In this document: positions 22,692-33,899 of the stretch, one piece after another
Layout: each line of letters opens with the position of its first letter
Numbering within the stretch: the stretch's first letter is position 1
NCBI RefSeq assembly: GCF_035594125.1
Contig: NC_087181.1
Coordinates: forward strand, 14,264,000-14,327,999
Length of the DNA stretch: 64,000 nt
Direction of reading: 5' to 3'
DNA from: Scylla paramamosain
Lineage: Eukaryota > Arthropoda > Malacostraca > Decapoda > Portunidae
Program-made: the position numbers and the translations under genes
Notes under the pieces: generated by a model
What the model was told of the DNA's origin: nothing
Databases searched by the model: none
Seen by the model: only the letters and a program-made list of their open reading frames with translations

Positions 22692-22783
22692 AGGGAGAGA
22701 GAGAGTAAAGGCTTGTGGGGAGATGAAAGGATGAGGGAATGAAGGATAGATGAAGTATGGGAGTGAAAAAAGCTGTAAATGTA

Positions 22784-22861
<78 letters not shown>
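22387..22861. repeat. Four (GA)n tracts in 475 bp
   Basis: GA at 22,387-22,448, 22,513-22,582, 22,649-22,705 (with GGGA breaks) and 22,788-22,861. Confidence 0.95.
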
Positions 22862-22865
<4 letters not shown>

Positions 22866-22997
22866 GGAGGGAGGTAATAAAAGAGGAGAAAATGTTCAAA
22901 GCAAACATAACAGAAAAATCCTTTACGTGTATATAATTTCTTGATAACACAAGTGAACATTGATTACATTAATAACACAACCATCCAATTACATATA

Positions 22998-23001
<4 letters not shown>

Positions 23002-23043
<42 letters not shown>
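23002..23043. repeat. (GA)n microsatellite
   Basis: About 42 bp of GA. Confidence 0.95.
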
Positions 23044-23045
<2 letters not shown>

Positions 23046-23224
23046 TGTATAAATGATCAAATTACTAACGATAACTGAATTAGCCGATATGAAAAAAAGT
23101 TAAATAAATAAGATGAAATAAAAAATGAAATAAAAATGTATATGAACTTATTGCAAATGTACGAGTATTCTGGGAGAGGTAATCCTTCCAATAACGCCGA
23201 AATTAATACCCGAAGATTGGCAAA

Positions 23225-23600
23225 CACAGGAGGGGGAAAAATGAAGATAAGAAGGAGGAGAGGGAAAAATTGGAAGGGGGAAAAAAAAAGGAGGAGGAGG
23301 AGAAGGAAGTGATAGAGGAAGACGAGGAGGACGAAGGACAACGAAGGAGAAGACTTTGAGAAGGAGGAAAGGGAAGATGCAATAAAGGAATAGGAGGAGG
23401 AGGAGAAGAAGGAAGGAGGATGAGGTAAAGGAAGAGGAGGAGAAGGAGGAAGATTGGGAAAGGAAAAGGATTAAGAAAACAGGAGCAGGAGGAATAGCAA
23501 GAGGTGATGGAAGAGATGGAGGAGGAAGAATGGAAAAAGAGAAGATGAAGAGGAGGAGGAGGAGGAGGAGGAGGAGGAGGAGGAGGAGGAGGAGGAGGAA
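23225..23600. repeat. Purine-rich tract ending in (GGA)n
   Basis: GGA/GAA-rich throughout, with a pure GGA core at about 23,550-23,598. Confidence 0.88.
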
Positions 23601-23682
23601 ACACTCTCGAACCTAATTAACATATTGCTTGTTGATCATGGAATATTTAGTTCTTTTTTTTCCTTTGGGAGAATATGGAGTG

Positions 23683-23686
<4 letters not shown>

Positions 23687-23761
<75 letters not shown>

Positions 23762-23787
23762 ATTTTTTTTGAGCCTGGATGTTATTG

Positions 23788-23874
<87 letters not shown>
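23687..23874. repeat. (GA)n and (CT)n as an inverted repeat
   Basis: GA at 23,687-23,758 and CT at 23,792-23,874 are reverse complements separated by a loop of about 33 bp, giving a potential hairpin with a stem of over 70 bp. Confidence 0.95.
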
Positions 23875-23875
<1 letters not shown>

Positions 23876-23921
23876 ACCTTTACTGACCTGGATAACAAAA
23901 TGATAACACTTGTGGTGGAAA

Positions 23922-24160
23922 TATGTATGTGTGTATGTATGTATGTATGTATGTATGTATGTATGTATGTATAAAGGTGGAAAAAGTGTGCATGTTTTTT
24001 TTTTTTGTGTGTGTTTTTTATTTTATTTTATTATTCCTGTATAGTTTTCAAGGTGACATTGTTATGTGAGGATTAGGGATTAGCTTGTGTTGGGTTATAT
24101 TTGTGTTTTTTTTTTTTTAGTTGGGTTTGTGAAAAAAAAAAAAAAAGGTTGAGTTAGGAT

Positions 24161-24207
<47 letters not shown>
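23922..24207. repeat. (GTAT)n, T/GT-rich sequence and (GT)n
   Basis: GTAT at 23,928-23,971, T-rich sequence between, and GT at 24,163-24,207. Confidence 0.93.
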
Positions 24208-24398
24208 CGTATATGATTGGTTATAAATTGCGAAATGTTAAACTTATGATCGAATTTTCTTCTTCTTGTCCTCATTTTTTTCCTCTTCCTTTCTTCGTTT
24301 TGTCTTCTCTCCTTTTCTTCCTTCTCTTCCTTCCTTTACCCTTTCCTCTCTTCCTTCCTCTCCATCTCTTGTCGTGTCACGTACACTATAACCTTTTA

Positions 24399-24505
<107 letters not shown>

Positions 24506-24781
24506 AATCACCAACTCCTCTCTTTGGAAGTTATAATGACGTAATGTTCGTGACTAGAAGAGAGGAAGGGAGGGAGGAAGAGGTGGGGAAGGGCGAGGGG
24601 AGAGGATGGGGCGTAATGGAGAGTGAGTGAGGGCGAGTGAGGGGAAGGTGGAGCGAGGGAAGGGGACGCAGGCGACCCTCCCTAATGATGGTAATCTTAA
24701 AGCCCCATCAAAAGAGTGCTGGATTGCTTCCCACTTCGAGCCAAGTTGAAATTTTGCTTCCCTTTTATAGATATATAGAAA

Positions 24782-24784
<3 letters not shown>

Positions 24785-24858
<74 letters not shown>
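24785..24858. repeat. (CT)n microsatellite
   Basis: Uninterrupted CT for about 74 bp. Confidence 0.97.
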
Positions 24859-24861
<3 letters not shown>

Positions 24862-24899
24862 TTTTTTATGTTGGTTATTTATGGTGGAAATATTCTCAC

Positions 24900-25490
24900 T
24901 TTTCACTCATTGTTTCTTTTCATATGTATATCAGATTTGCCGTTTTCTTTTTCTTTTATTTGTTTTTCCTTTTTGTTGCTTGAAAATACTGAAGGAAACG
25001 TCTATATATTTAATGTTTCTTTTCTTTTTTTTTTCATTTTTTTCAGACTTTTTCGATTTCTTATTTTTATATTTGTATTCTGAACATTTAAATATGCATT
25101 TTTCGCCTGCTTCTTTCGCCCTGTTTCATTAATCACTGCCTCTCTTACCAGTGCATCTTCCCTCTCCAACGTAAATATCTAATGTTTCTTTTTTTCTTTT
25201 CCTTCTTCCAAGACTTTTTTCGCTTTTTTATATTTGCATTTAGAACATTTGAGTGCGTTTCTATTTTCAATCTCCACCTGTTATATTTCATCATCCTGTC
25301 CTACCAGTGCATCTTCCCTCACCGTCCTATATATCAAATATTTTTCTTTTATTCCTAGTTTTATTCGCTTCTATTATTTTTCTTTATATTTGCATTTTTA
25401 AACTTAAGAGCTTTTCTATTTTCCATCTCCTCCCGTCCCTATTTCATGTATTACTGCTTCTCTTACCAGTTCCCCAGCCCTCTCCACCAC
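24900..25490. repeat. Degenerate tandem array, at least three copies, period about 156-162 bp
   Basis: CCAGTGCATCTTCCCTC recurs at 25,148 and 25,304, and more diverged at 25,466. Preceding each, in order, are a TNTAATGTTTCTTTT-like block, a TTTATATTTGCATTT-like block and a CCTGTNTCATTA-like block, also visible before 25,148 back to about 25,000. T-rich overall; no gene. Confidence 0.75.
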
Positions 25491-25890
25491 CCCAGTCGTG
25501 CTCCATCCTCCTCCTTTCATCCATGTATACAGTCCTTATCCTCTCATCTCCACTCTGCCACTCGATGTCTGTTGGTGAAGATAATGGAACCAGATCACAA
25601 GACCACAAGGAGGAATATAAGTGACACAAAAAGCCCTCGTGGAATCGTTGTCTTATTATTGCTTCCTGCTTCTCTTACGTTCTGTCTCTCCGTTTTCTTC
25701 AATAGTTAGATGGAAGCGATCCTTTCCAGTTGTTACCGATTAGGAAAGGTGGAAAGGTGTGCGAGGAATTATAATCTCCGGTGTCGAGGCTATTTATTGT
25801 GTTCTTAAACGCTTTCTTCCCTCACCACGACTCTTTTCAAAGGCGGTAGGGTTTATTTGTGTGGTTTTCGTTGGTGGTGGTGTAGAGTCC
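25491..25890. other. Complex spacer
   Basis: Moderately complex sequence. Short frames cross it but share no recognisable domain. Confidence 0.45.
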
Positions 25891-25898
25891 TTGTTTGA

Positions 25899-25992
25899 TG
25901 ATCACCACCACCACCGCCACCACCACCACCACCACCAGCAAAACAATAGCAACAACGGCAGCAAAAAACAACAACAATAATAATGGTGATGG

Positions 25993-26023
<31 letters not shown>

Positions 26024-26044
26024 AAGAATAAGAAAGAACAGCAG

Positions 26045-26084
<40 letters not shown>

Positions 26085-26085
26085 T
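25899..26085. repeat. (CAC)n, (GAT)n and (ACT)n
   Basis: CAC at 25,903-25,937, GAT at 25,985-26,022 and ACT at 26,045-26,085. Confidence 0.93.
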
Positions 26086-26189
26086 AGTAACAATATCCTC
26101 ACTAACACTAGAAAAAAAAAAATTAAATGACCATACCTACCTATCTAAAAATACACACACATACACACACACACGCACACACAGAGGGG

Positions 26190-26445
26190 TCACGTGCGGG
26201 GTGGCGGCGGTGTGGTCTGTCGGCATGTAGTGGCAGCGAGTGTCATTTGCTTTGATAGTCTTACTTTGTGTATCTCTTCAGCTCCAAGTGGATTACCGGA
26301 TCGAAATGCCGTGGATTTGTCCTGCCGCTCAAATAGACTCGGCCTGGAATATTCGCTCCCAATCTGGCCAATCCCGGGGCAGAGATAGCACGGGCAGCGC
26401 TCCGGCTCATTAGATTGGCTGCGACTACATTCATATTTAACGCGC
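26190..26445. other. High-complexity island, possible exon or conserved element
   Basis: A stretch with near-even base composition, unusual in this window. On the plus strand a pyrimidine-rich run ending TATCTCTTCAG at 26,281 looks like a splice acceptor and is followed by an open frame LQVDYRIEMPWICPAAQ to a stop at about 26,413. On the minus strand a frame reads NVVAANLMSRSAARAI and remains open across the island. Two CCAAT words (26,360 and the reverse at 26,413) are also present. Which strand, if either, is used cannot be told by eye, and I recognise neither protein. Confidence 0.35.
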
Positions 26446-26480
26446 ACATGCACACACACTCACATACACATACACGGTCA

Positions 26481-26485
<5 letters not shown>

Positions 26486-26558
<73 letters not shown>

Positions 26559-26610
26559 AAACCTCTGAAAAATGCATTAGAAATTTAATATAGACTTAGC
26601 ATATTTTACA

Positions 26611-26664
<54 letters not shown>
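26486..26664. repeat. Two (CA)n tracts
   Basis: CA at 26,486-26,554 and 26,611-26,664. Confidence 0.96.
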
Positions 26665-26665
<1 letters not shown>

Positions 26666-26689
26666 CAGACAAAAGCATCACCCCTCAGT

Positions 26690-27075
26690 TTCCGCCACGC
26701 CTCGAGCCGCGACCGACCACGAAATGCGAAAGAAAACTAAAATAAAACAACCGCGCTGCGTGACATCGGGGACGGCGCCCCCCTGCGGTGTTTGCCCCTC
26801 CACCAGAACCCCCATCCTTTGCACGTCCCCCCCGTAAACCTCGCCCCCCCCTGCTGCCTACGAGGACCCACCAGCCACTAGAACCCCCGAGGCACGGCGA
26901 AACAAACATGCACAACACTATCTTGCCCCAAACACCCGGGGCGCGGCACCACCTGGGGCGTCGCGTGGAAGGAACAGGGAGTGGAGGGGGAGAAGCAGGG
27001 AGAGGAGAAAACAGGGGGTCAGGGGCGTCGGGGGGTGAGGGGGAGGGTGGTACCGCGTCTCTCCCCACCTAGATT
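26690..27075. other. GC-rich, CpG-rich island
   Basis: The most GC-rich long stretch of the window, with many CpG steps (CGCCACGCCTCGAGCCGCGA near its left end) and C or G runs. Frames on both strands are open for 90-127 codons, as expected from GC-rich sequence with few stop codons. It could be a promoter or first-exon island; no core promoter or domain is decisive. Confidence 0.4.
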
Positions 27076-27430
27076 CTCGGCCTTTTATTGTTTTTGACAC
27101 GCTTTTTTTTGTGTTTGCCATGTTGTTGAAAGATGCTTCAGGCTGGTTGCTGTGAGGACCCGCGGTGTGGACTAGAGCACCGATATTGTGGTGGTATAGG
27201 TGATGAGAGTCGTTGGTGTAGCGTGCACAACATTTTCTTTATTTCCTTCCTTTTTTTTCAAGTTTTCAGTTTGAGTTCATATTTACAGATTCACTGATAC
27301 TAATGCGATAAAAAACTCCCATGAGAACCTGATTAATAACTCGTGCGACCTTTAAAAACAGTATTTATAAGAGATCAAAACGCTTACGAATATAAACTCA
27401 GTGTATTACGTAGATATGTGTATCTGGGTA
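27076..27430. other. Spacer, no gene recognised
   Basis: Mixed, AT-leaning sequence. Confidence 0.5.
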
Positions 27431-27897
<467 letters not shown>

Positions 27898-27968
27898 GGG
27901 GAAATGTTAAGGACCATAGAAGCAAGGTTAGGCAGTGTTGGACAATGTTGTGTGTCTTTTTATATTAG

Positions 27969-28024
27969 TTTAGGTAAGGTAAGGTATGGTTAGGTTAGGT
28001 TAGGTTAGGTTAGGCTGGGCTAGG
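27969..28024. repeat. (TTAGG)n telomere-type block
   Basis: About five consecutive GGTTA units flanked by degenerate ones, TTAGG on the plus strand. Confidence 0.9.
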
Positions 28025-28029
28025 TCAGC

Positions 28030-28256
28030 TTTACATGGTATAGGTAAGGGGATGAGCGGAGTGGGTCGTGGGGCGTGGTGGGCCGTGACTCCACAGCTTC
28101 CGGCGGGCAGGTGGATGAGCGGGATGGGCGGTGGGCGGGGAGGTGGATGGGTGGGGTGGGCGGTGGGCCGGGCCTGGGTCCAATAGCGGAGATGGATGAT
28201 GTCAATCTCCCGCTGCAGTTGGTGGAGTGGCTGGCTAATGGTCTTAGCCACGCGCT

Positions 28257-28257
<1 letters not shown>
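28030..28257. other. GC-rich island, possible exon
   Basis: GGTGGGCGGT-type short repeats up to 28,170, then about 85 bp of complex sequence open in two opposite frames: plus MDDVNLPLQLVEWLANGLSH and minus ERVAKTISQPLHQLQREIDI. Both have protein-like composition but run into the CA tract at 28,259. Confidence 0.3.
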
Positions 28258-28258
<1 letters not shown>

Positions 28259-28299
<41 letters not shown>

Positions 28300-28505
28300 A
28301 CACACACACGTACACACACACACACACACACACACACGTTCACCCATTCACAAACAAACTAACACTCACTCCTACCCACCAAACCACCACACACACACAC
28401 ACACACACACGCAGCTATCACAAGCCGGGCAAATATCACTATGTAACACGCGTAAAGAGAGATATCTATGTGCACGTGAGTAAACATTGCACATACACAC
28501 ACACA

Positions 28506-28602
<97 letters not shown>

Positions 28603-28653
28603 CAAAGTGACTGACATATGCATCCCAGTAATGGAGGGCAGTTATATATCAAT

Positions 28654-28690
<37 letters not shown>

Positions 28691-28710
28691 ACACACACAC
28701 ACACACATAT
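28259..28710. repeat. Cluster of (CA)n tracts
   Basis: CA at 28,259-28,338 (with CGTA breaks), 28,388-28,410, 28,496-28,600 and 28,658-28,708. Confidence 0.95.
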
Positions 28711-28723
28711 CCTCTGCTAATAT

Positions 28724-28768
28724 CATACTACTACTACTACTCCTACTACTACTACTACTACTATTACT
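28724..28768. repeat. (ACT)n microsatellite
   Basis: ACT repeats with one TCCT break. Confidence 0.92.
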
Positions 28769-28914
28769 GTCTGTTTGCATGAAAAACGAAGAAATTAATG
28801 GAAATAAGTACTTTGGCCTCGCACGCTAATTTCACCAGCGAATTGACTCGAAAAGCATTCCATAATTATGGTTCCGGAAAAACATCCCTTAAACTGAAGG
28901 AGATCAAAGGTGTT

Positions 28915-29100
28915 GGCTGACATGGGAGAGAGGAAGAGAGAGGAAGAGAGGGAACAAAGGGAGGTGAGGAGAGAAAGGGAAGGGGGGCAGAAAAAGAAGG
29001 GAGGAGGGAAGAGGAGGGGGATCCAAGTGCCTAGCTTAATTATTACGTTAGGTTTGGGTGGGTCTGGGTGGGTCTGGGTGGGTCTGGGTTCCCGTGTGGG
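28915..29100. repeat. Purine-rich stretch and GGGTCTGGGTG minisatellite
   Basis: GGGA-rich sequence to about 29,020. An 11-bp unit GGGTCTGGGTG is repeated about four times at 29,050-29,092. Confidence 0.85.
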
Positions 29101-29198
29101 TTTGTTGAAGTGGCTTGGATTAGGTTGAGCTGTTAAGTGTTTTGTTTGTTGTGTTTTGTGTTTGTGTTGATTTTTGTATATATTTTTTTATTTATTTC

Positions 29199-29429
<231 letters not shown>

Positions 29430-29509
29430 AAGATTTCGTGTAGTGGTAGGTAGATAGGTTAATGTTGTTGATGTTGTTGCTGTTTGTAGATACCATTTTC
29501 TTTGTCCTA

Positions 29510-29520
29510 CTACAACAACA

Positions 29521-29564
<44 letters not shown>

Positions 29565-29690
29565 AACTACACAAAATTTTAAGATTATGAAATAAACCTT
29601 TATTCCCTATTTTTATTTCTTTTCACTTGTACATATTTTACACACCACACACACACACACACACACACCACACACACACACACACACAGA
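29510..29690. repeat. (ACT)n and (CA)n
   Basis: ACT at 29,520-29,562 and CA at 29,645-29,688. Confidence 0.95.
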
Positions 29691-29925
29691 GCAAGAGAAG
29701 CGATAAACTCCACAATACCTGAATTATAAATATTTTGAAGTATCATTATTGAATTATGCAAAATGTTCATATTTAATTTACTTGGCTAATTTATAATAAG
29801 TGTGAGCTTTTCTAATTGCTGAAATATCTCGTAATTGACTCGGAATCTAGGAAGGGTAAAAACTTTAATCACATTTCCGTTGGCCTATTGATGGTGTTAA
29901 TGATGACAATGATGATGATGGTGAT
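29691..29925. other. AT-rich spacer
   Basis: Mixed AT-rich sequence ending in GATGATGATGG repeats. Confidence 0.5.
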
Positions 29926-29926
29926 G

Positions 29927-29929
29927 ATG

Positions 29930-29974
<45 letters not shown>

Positions 29975-30021
29975 AATTAATGAAAAGTGCTTTTTACTAA
30001 CATAATAGAAAACTACAAGAA

Positions 30022-30061
<40 letters not shown>

Positions 30062-30091
30062 GCCACCACCACCACCACCACCACCACCATA
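29927..30091. repeat. (TAG)n and (CTA)n as an inverted repeat, then (CAC)n
   Basis: TAG units at 29,929-29,973 and CTA units at 30,023-30,061 are complementary with a loop of about 50 bp. CAC follows at 30,062-30,089. Confidence 0.93.
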
Positions 30092-30257
30092 ATAATAAAC
30101 AGCAGTACTAAGTGTGAAGTTAACGTAGCAGCAGCTTTGGTGGGAAAAAATTCTACAGCACATAGTAATAAACGTAAGAAAATTTATCTTTACGTCTAAT
30201 AATTAAACGTTACTTACGAGATAATTCCACCTGAGAGGAAATTCCCATGAGGAACTT

Positions 30258-30258
<1 letters not shown>

Positions 30259-30288
<30 letters not shown>

Positions 30289-30289
30289 G

Positions 30290-30331
<42 letters not shown>

Positions 30332-30475
30332 AGCACCCACTTCCTGTTATCAAGAGTTTGGGAGTCTGGCTTCTCTGTGCCGCTTCACTCTCCCTTGTAA
30401 ATATAAACACGTGACGTCACTCTCTCTCTCTCTCTCTCTCCTTCTCTCCTCTCTCATCTCTCTCTCTCTCTCCTC

Positions 30476-30507
<32 letters not shown>

Positions 30508-30508
30508 A
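30259..30508. repeat. (GA)n then (CT)n tracts
   Basis: GA at 30,259-30,333 and CT at 30,420-30,508, each with GGA or TCC breaks. Another opposed GA/CT pair, with a loop of about 86 bp. Confidence 0.94.
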
Positions 30509-30970
30509 CACACCTCAGAATTTGACCTCTATGCACGAGTAATGTAAAGGTCTAAACACAGTGTAGGTTTTTCTAAATGTCTCCCCTAATAGTACTTTGC
30601 AAACTAAGAGGTGTAGTTTGCATCTATAATTTATTCCTATCACAATCATGTCTTTCATTCTCGGCTGCGAAAATTATGCAGGGACAGTAAATAGATTTTT
30701 GATTTATTTATTTGGTTGTCATTTACGTAACAGGCGTTCTGGTGAAAGGCAAGAAAACCTTTAGAATTGAGAGAAAAGAGAAAAGAAAAAGGTCCCTTAA
30801 TACGGTAAGAATGTAAGACTAAAATTACATGGAGAGGTATCTTGAAATATTAATTTTCTCACCTTCTGATTTTACTTCCTACCAGTTTTCGTGAACTGAG
30901 AAAACAAGCAAAAGAAAAAAATGGTCTCCACTGTTTTTTATTTGTTTATTTATTTCTTAAACCGAGAACT
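30509..30970. other. AT-rich spacer, no gene recognised
   Basis: Complex AT-rich sequence without clear frames. TTTATTTATTT words occur at 30,700 and 30,945. AACTGAGAAAACAAGCAAAAG (30,894) resembles AACTAAGAACATAACTAACA (31,106), suggesting an old duplication of about 210 bp. Confidence 0.45.
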
Positions 30971-30979
30971 TAAGAAGAA

Positions 30980-31185
30980 AAAGAAGAACGACGACGAGGA
31001 GGAAGAGGAGGAGGAGGAGGAGGAGGAGGAGGAGGAGGAGGAGGAGGAGGAAGAAAATAAAAAGTTCGGAACTTGACAGTAATTTTTGAGATCAGTCATT
31101 TCGTGAACTAAGAACATAACTAACAAAAAAAAAAAAAACAACAAGAAGAGATAACAAAAAGAGAGAGAGAGAGAGAAAAAAAAAG
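30980..31185. repeat. (GGA)n and A-rich stretch
   Basis: GGA core at 31,003-31,050, then A-rich sequence with a short GA run at 31,159-31,176. Confidence 0.9.
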
Positions 31186-31498
31186 GAGGGATGGAGTTTG
31201 AAGGAGGAAGGGTGTTCTTGAAATGTGGACCAGAGGGCGTGTTACTTGTAATCATCGCCATCATTTGCATTCGTAAGGAACAAAGTCTTGCAAATGTTAC
31301 GTTCCTAGTGAGCCACGAAAGACAGGTGGCTCAGATATCAGCTTTGGTTCGCCTACATCTGTTCGCCTTCTGCTGTCTTCAGTTTTTTTTGTCAATGTCT
31401 AGTGTGTAAAAATAAAAGAAAGAAAGAAAAACAGAAAATGAAAAAGCGAGAATTGTCCATCATTAGAAACACAGAAGCAACGATTTGAGTTTGTTTGG

Positions 31499-31894
<396 letters not shown>

Positions 31895-31916
31895 AGGATT
31901 GGATGAAGAAGGGAAG

Positions 31917-32280
31917 TTATGAGGCCAGAAGTGACGTGTCGTGCGGAGACTGAGCTATGAAAAAGGTACAAAAACAGAAGACTGATGCTGCAAAGATGAT
32001 GTTGAAGTGGATCCTGGGAGTGGCAGGGATGGATGGAGTGAGGAGTGGAGCAAGAAGAGGGACAGCAAAGGTTGTTCCAGTATACAGAGGGGATTTAACT
32101 GGTACTGGCACACTGGGAGAAAGGAAGAGCAGTGTGTGGAGAGAACGATGGAAATGAGTGTAGCTATAAGACGAGGCACGACGAGGAAGAGAGAGGCGGA
32201 AGGACAGAGTTGAAGTGAGAGGTTTGGTTGGAGAAGAGGTGGAAGACAGTTTTGTGGTGAAGACTAGCGAGGAGCAGCGT
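31917..32280 (+). mobile_element. LINE remnant C: reverse-transcriptase C-terminal region, frameshifted
   Basis: The plus strand reads RPEVTCRAETE, then in another frame AMKKVQKQKTDAAKMMLKW and GVAGMDGVRSGARRGTAKVV, then in a third frame FNWYWHTGRKEEQCVERTME. From memory the order (Cys-Arg-Ala-Glu-Thr, Lys-Lys, Met-Leu-Arg-Trp, Gly-Val, then Trp-Tyr-Gly-His-x-x-Arg) matches the tail of a LINE ORF2 family widespread in animals, where the last part is the Arg-rich GRP-x-x-RW region. Two or more frameshifts break the ORF. This family differs from the remnants at 7145 and 21,255. Confidence 0.75.
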
Positions 32281-32289
32281 CCTTTTATT

Positions 32290-32338
32290 ATTTATTTATT
32301 TATTTATTTTATTTATTTATTTATTTATTTATTTTTTT
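32290..32338. repeat. (TTTA)n microsatellite
   Basis: TTTA tetranucleotides for about 45 bp, then a T-run. Confidence 0.94.
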
Positions 32339-32339
32339 T

Positions 32340-32805
32340 TTTGTATTTTAGCCAGCCTCTGACACTTGGAGGAAAAAATTAGAAGATTATAGAAGAAACA
32401 CACTTAATCATTGTCTCTTGCCCGTATTCATGTTTTCTTTCTTTCTTTCTTTCTTTCTTGAGTTTAAGCCAGACTCTGACACGTAGAGAAAAAAAAATAT
32501 AAAGAGAAAAACACACCAAATCATTATGCCCTGCCTGGATCCACATTTTCTTTCCCTTTAATTATATACAGTACCCTTGTGTGAATGACTATAACATTTC
32601 TCCTTCATTATACCATAGAGAGAAAAGGAAGGACACTAGAATGAGTTAATTTATCCCATACTCTCCTTTTATTTACCCTTCCAACTGTGTATGTCTGTGT
32701 GTAGCATAACCGAGTATAAAACTTCTTAATGGCTATACAGTGAAAGAAACACACCCACTAGAACCATTGCACCTTGAATCACATTTCCTCGCCTGGTCGG
32801 AGTTG
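32340..32805. repeat. Degenerate tandem array, about four copies, period about 115-120 bp
   Basis: TTTAAGCCAGACTCTGACAC and its variant with AGCCAGCCTCTGACAC lie at 32,464 and 32,349. Each is followed by a GAGAAAAAAA-like block, an AACACACNNAATCATTG-like block and a block ending CATNTTTTCTTTC. More diverged copies start at about 32,580 and 32,700. Confidence 0.72.
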
Positions 32806-32844
32806 TGCCAGGGATCAAAGCGTGACGGATTACACGCTATACAA

Positions 32845-32965
32845 GGCAGCAGTTTCATAAAGGCACCCCAAAGTACTCGTTAAAACAGCACTACCACTGA
32901 GCAGCACCGGGAGCAGTGTTTCATAAAGGCTCCAAAAAAGTACTCATTAAAATAACACTAGCTCG
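32845..32965. repeat. Tandem duplication, period about 64 bp
   Basis: AGTTTCATAAAGGCACCCCA at 32,851 recurs as GTGTTTCATAAAGGCTCC at 32,916. Both are followed by AAAGTACTC and TTAAAA and then an ACACTA-like word. Confidence 0.82.
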
Positions 32966-32969
32966 AAGT

Positions 32970-33063
32970 ACCACCACCACCACCACCATCACCAGGACCA
33001 CCACCACCACCAGCGCTACTACTACTACTACTACTATCATCACCACTGCCATCACCACCAGGC
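32970..33063. repeat. (CAC)n and (CTA)n
   Basis: CAC at 32,970-33,012 with breaks, then CTA at 33,014-33,037, then CACCAT variants. Confidence 0.88.
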
Positions 33064-33099
33064 ACACTCAGAAAGCCTTAGTCAAAGCCGCTATACATT

Positions 33100-33480
33100 T
33101 ACAACAATGACGCGGCTGGGAACAATTTGTCGCTTGTTTATAAACCTCCGTATAATCGTCCTGTAAACTGTAAAGAGCTTATGATCCTCTAAAAGCTACG
33201 AGAATGGTTTAAACGCCGTAATTTGTGAGTATGATGGCGCTGCGGACCGAACGCGTGAGGGGAAGACCACGTGACGAGGAAAATTTTACCGATGAGGGAA
33301 GTTAATAAGGATGTTTTTATATTTATTTATTTATTTGTGCATTTTGAGTCGTAATGAACCGCGGGCCACTCTGCTAATGACGTGTGCTGTCGAATGAGAG
33401 AATTACGACCGGACAGGTGTGCCGGGGAATATAATTAATACCTGGGCTGAGTGCAGAGAACACTAAGTAAGGATTAGGGG
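33100..33480. other. Complex island, possible conserved non-coding element
   Basis: About 380 bp nearly free of simple repeats. It contains the palindrome GTTTATAAAC near 33,137, GATGGCGCTGCGG at 33,234, and AATATAATTAATACC near 33,428. Stop codons are frequent in all frames, so it is not an exon of any length. Such complex AT/GC-mixed islands with homeodomain-type TAAT words are typical of regulatory sequence, but no target gene is visible. Confidence 0.3.
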
Positions 33481-33494
33481 CTAAAGAGGCTTTC

Positions 33495-33730
33495 ATACAT
33501 ACATACATACATATATGCATACATACATACGCTGACTAAAGAAAACGAAGGATTTTATTAAAGCCAAATAACTTGATGGTAAAATAAAAAAATAAAAAAA
33601 AATAATAATGGAAAAAATAAAATAAATAAAATAAAAACAAGTGACCGAAGACACGCGTTGACCGTAAAAAAAAAAAAAAATAGACAAAATGAAAAAAAAA
33701 ATAAATAAAAAATGAAAATAAACATGGGAA
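33495..33730. repeat. (CATA)n and A-rich low-complexity sequence
   Basis: CATA at 33,496-33,531. A-rich AAATAAA-type sequence at 33,575-33,722. The segment around AGTGACCGAAGACACGCGTTG (33,640) resembles that around AGTGAAGACACACATGCAGAC (33,730), a diverged copy about 90 bp away. Confidence 0.75.
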
Positions 33731-33899
33731 GTGAAGACACACATGCAGACTATAAGGAAACCGAGAAAATGAAGACAAATTTACTCGTCGACTAGAGAAA
33801 ATCAGGGAGGATCGTGAATACAGTGACTAATAAAAGATACTTTGAGTCGAAGAAAAATTAAAATGATAAAGGTTAAGATCATTTGTGAATTAAATCCAT

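Noticed and set aside
26918..27121. Several frames across the GC-rich island as a coding gene
   Set aside because: Stops are rare in all frames simply because of GC content, and no frame stands out. The island is kept only as a possible promoter or exon.
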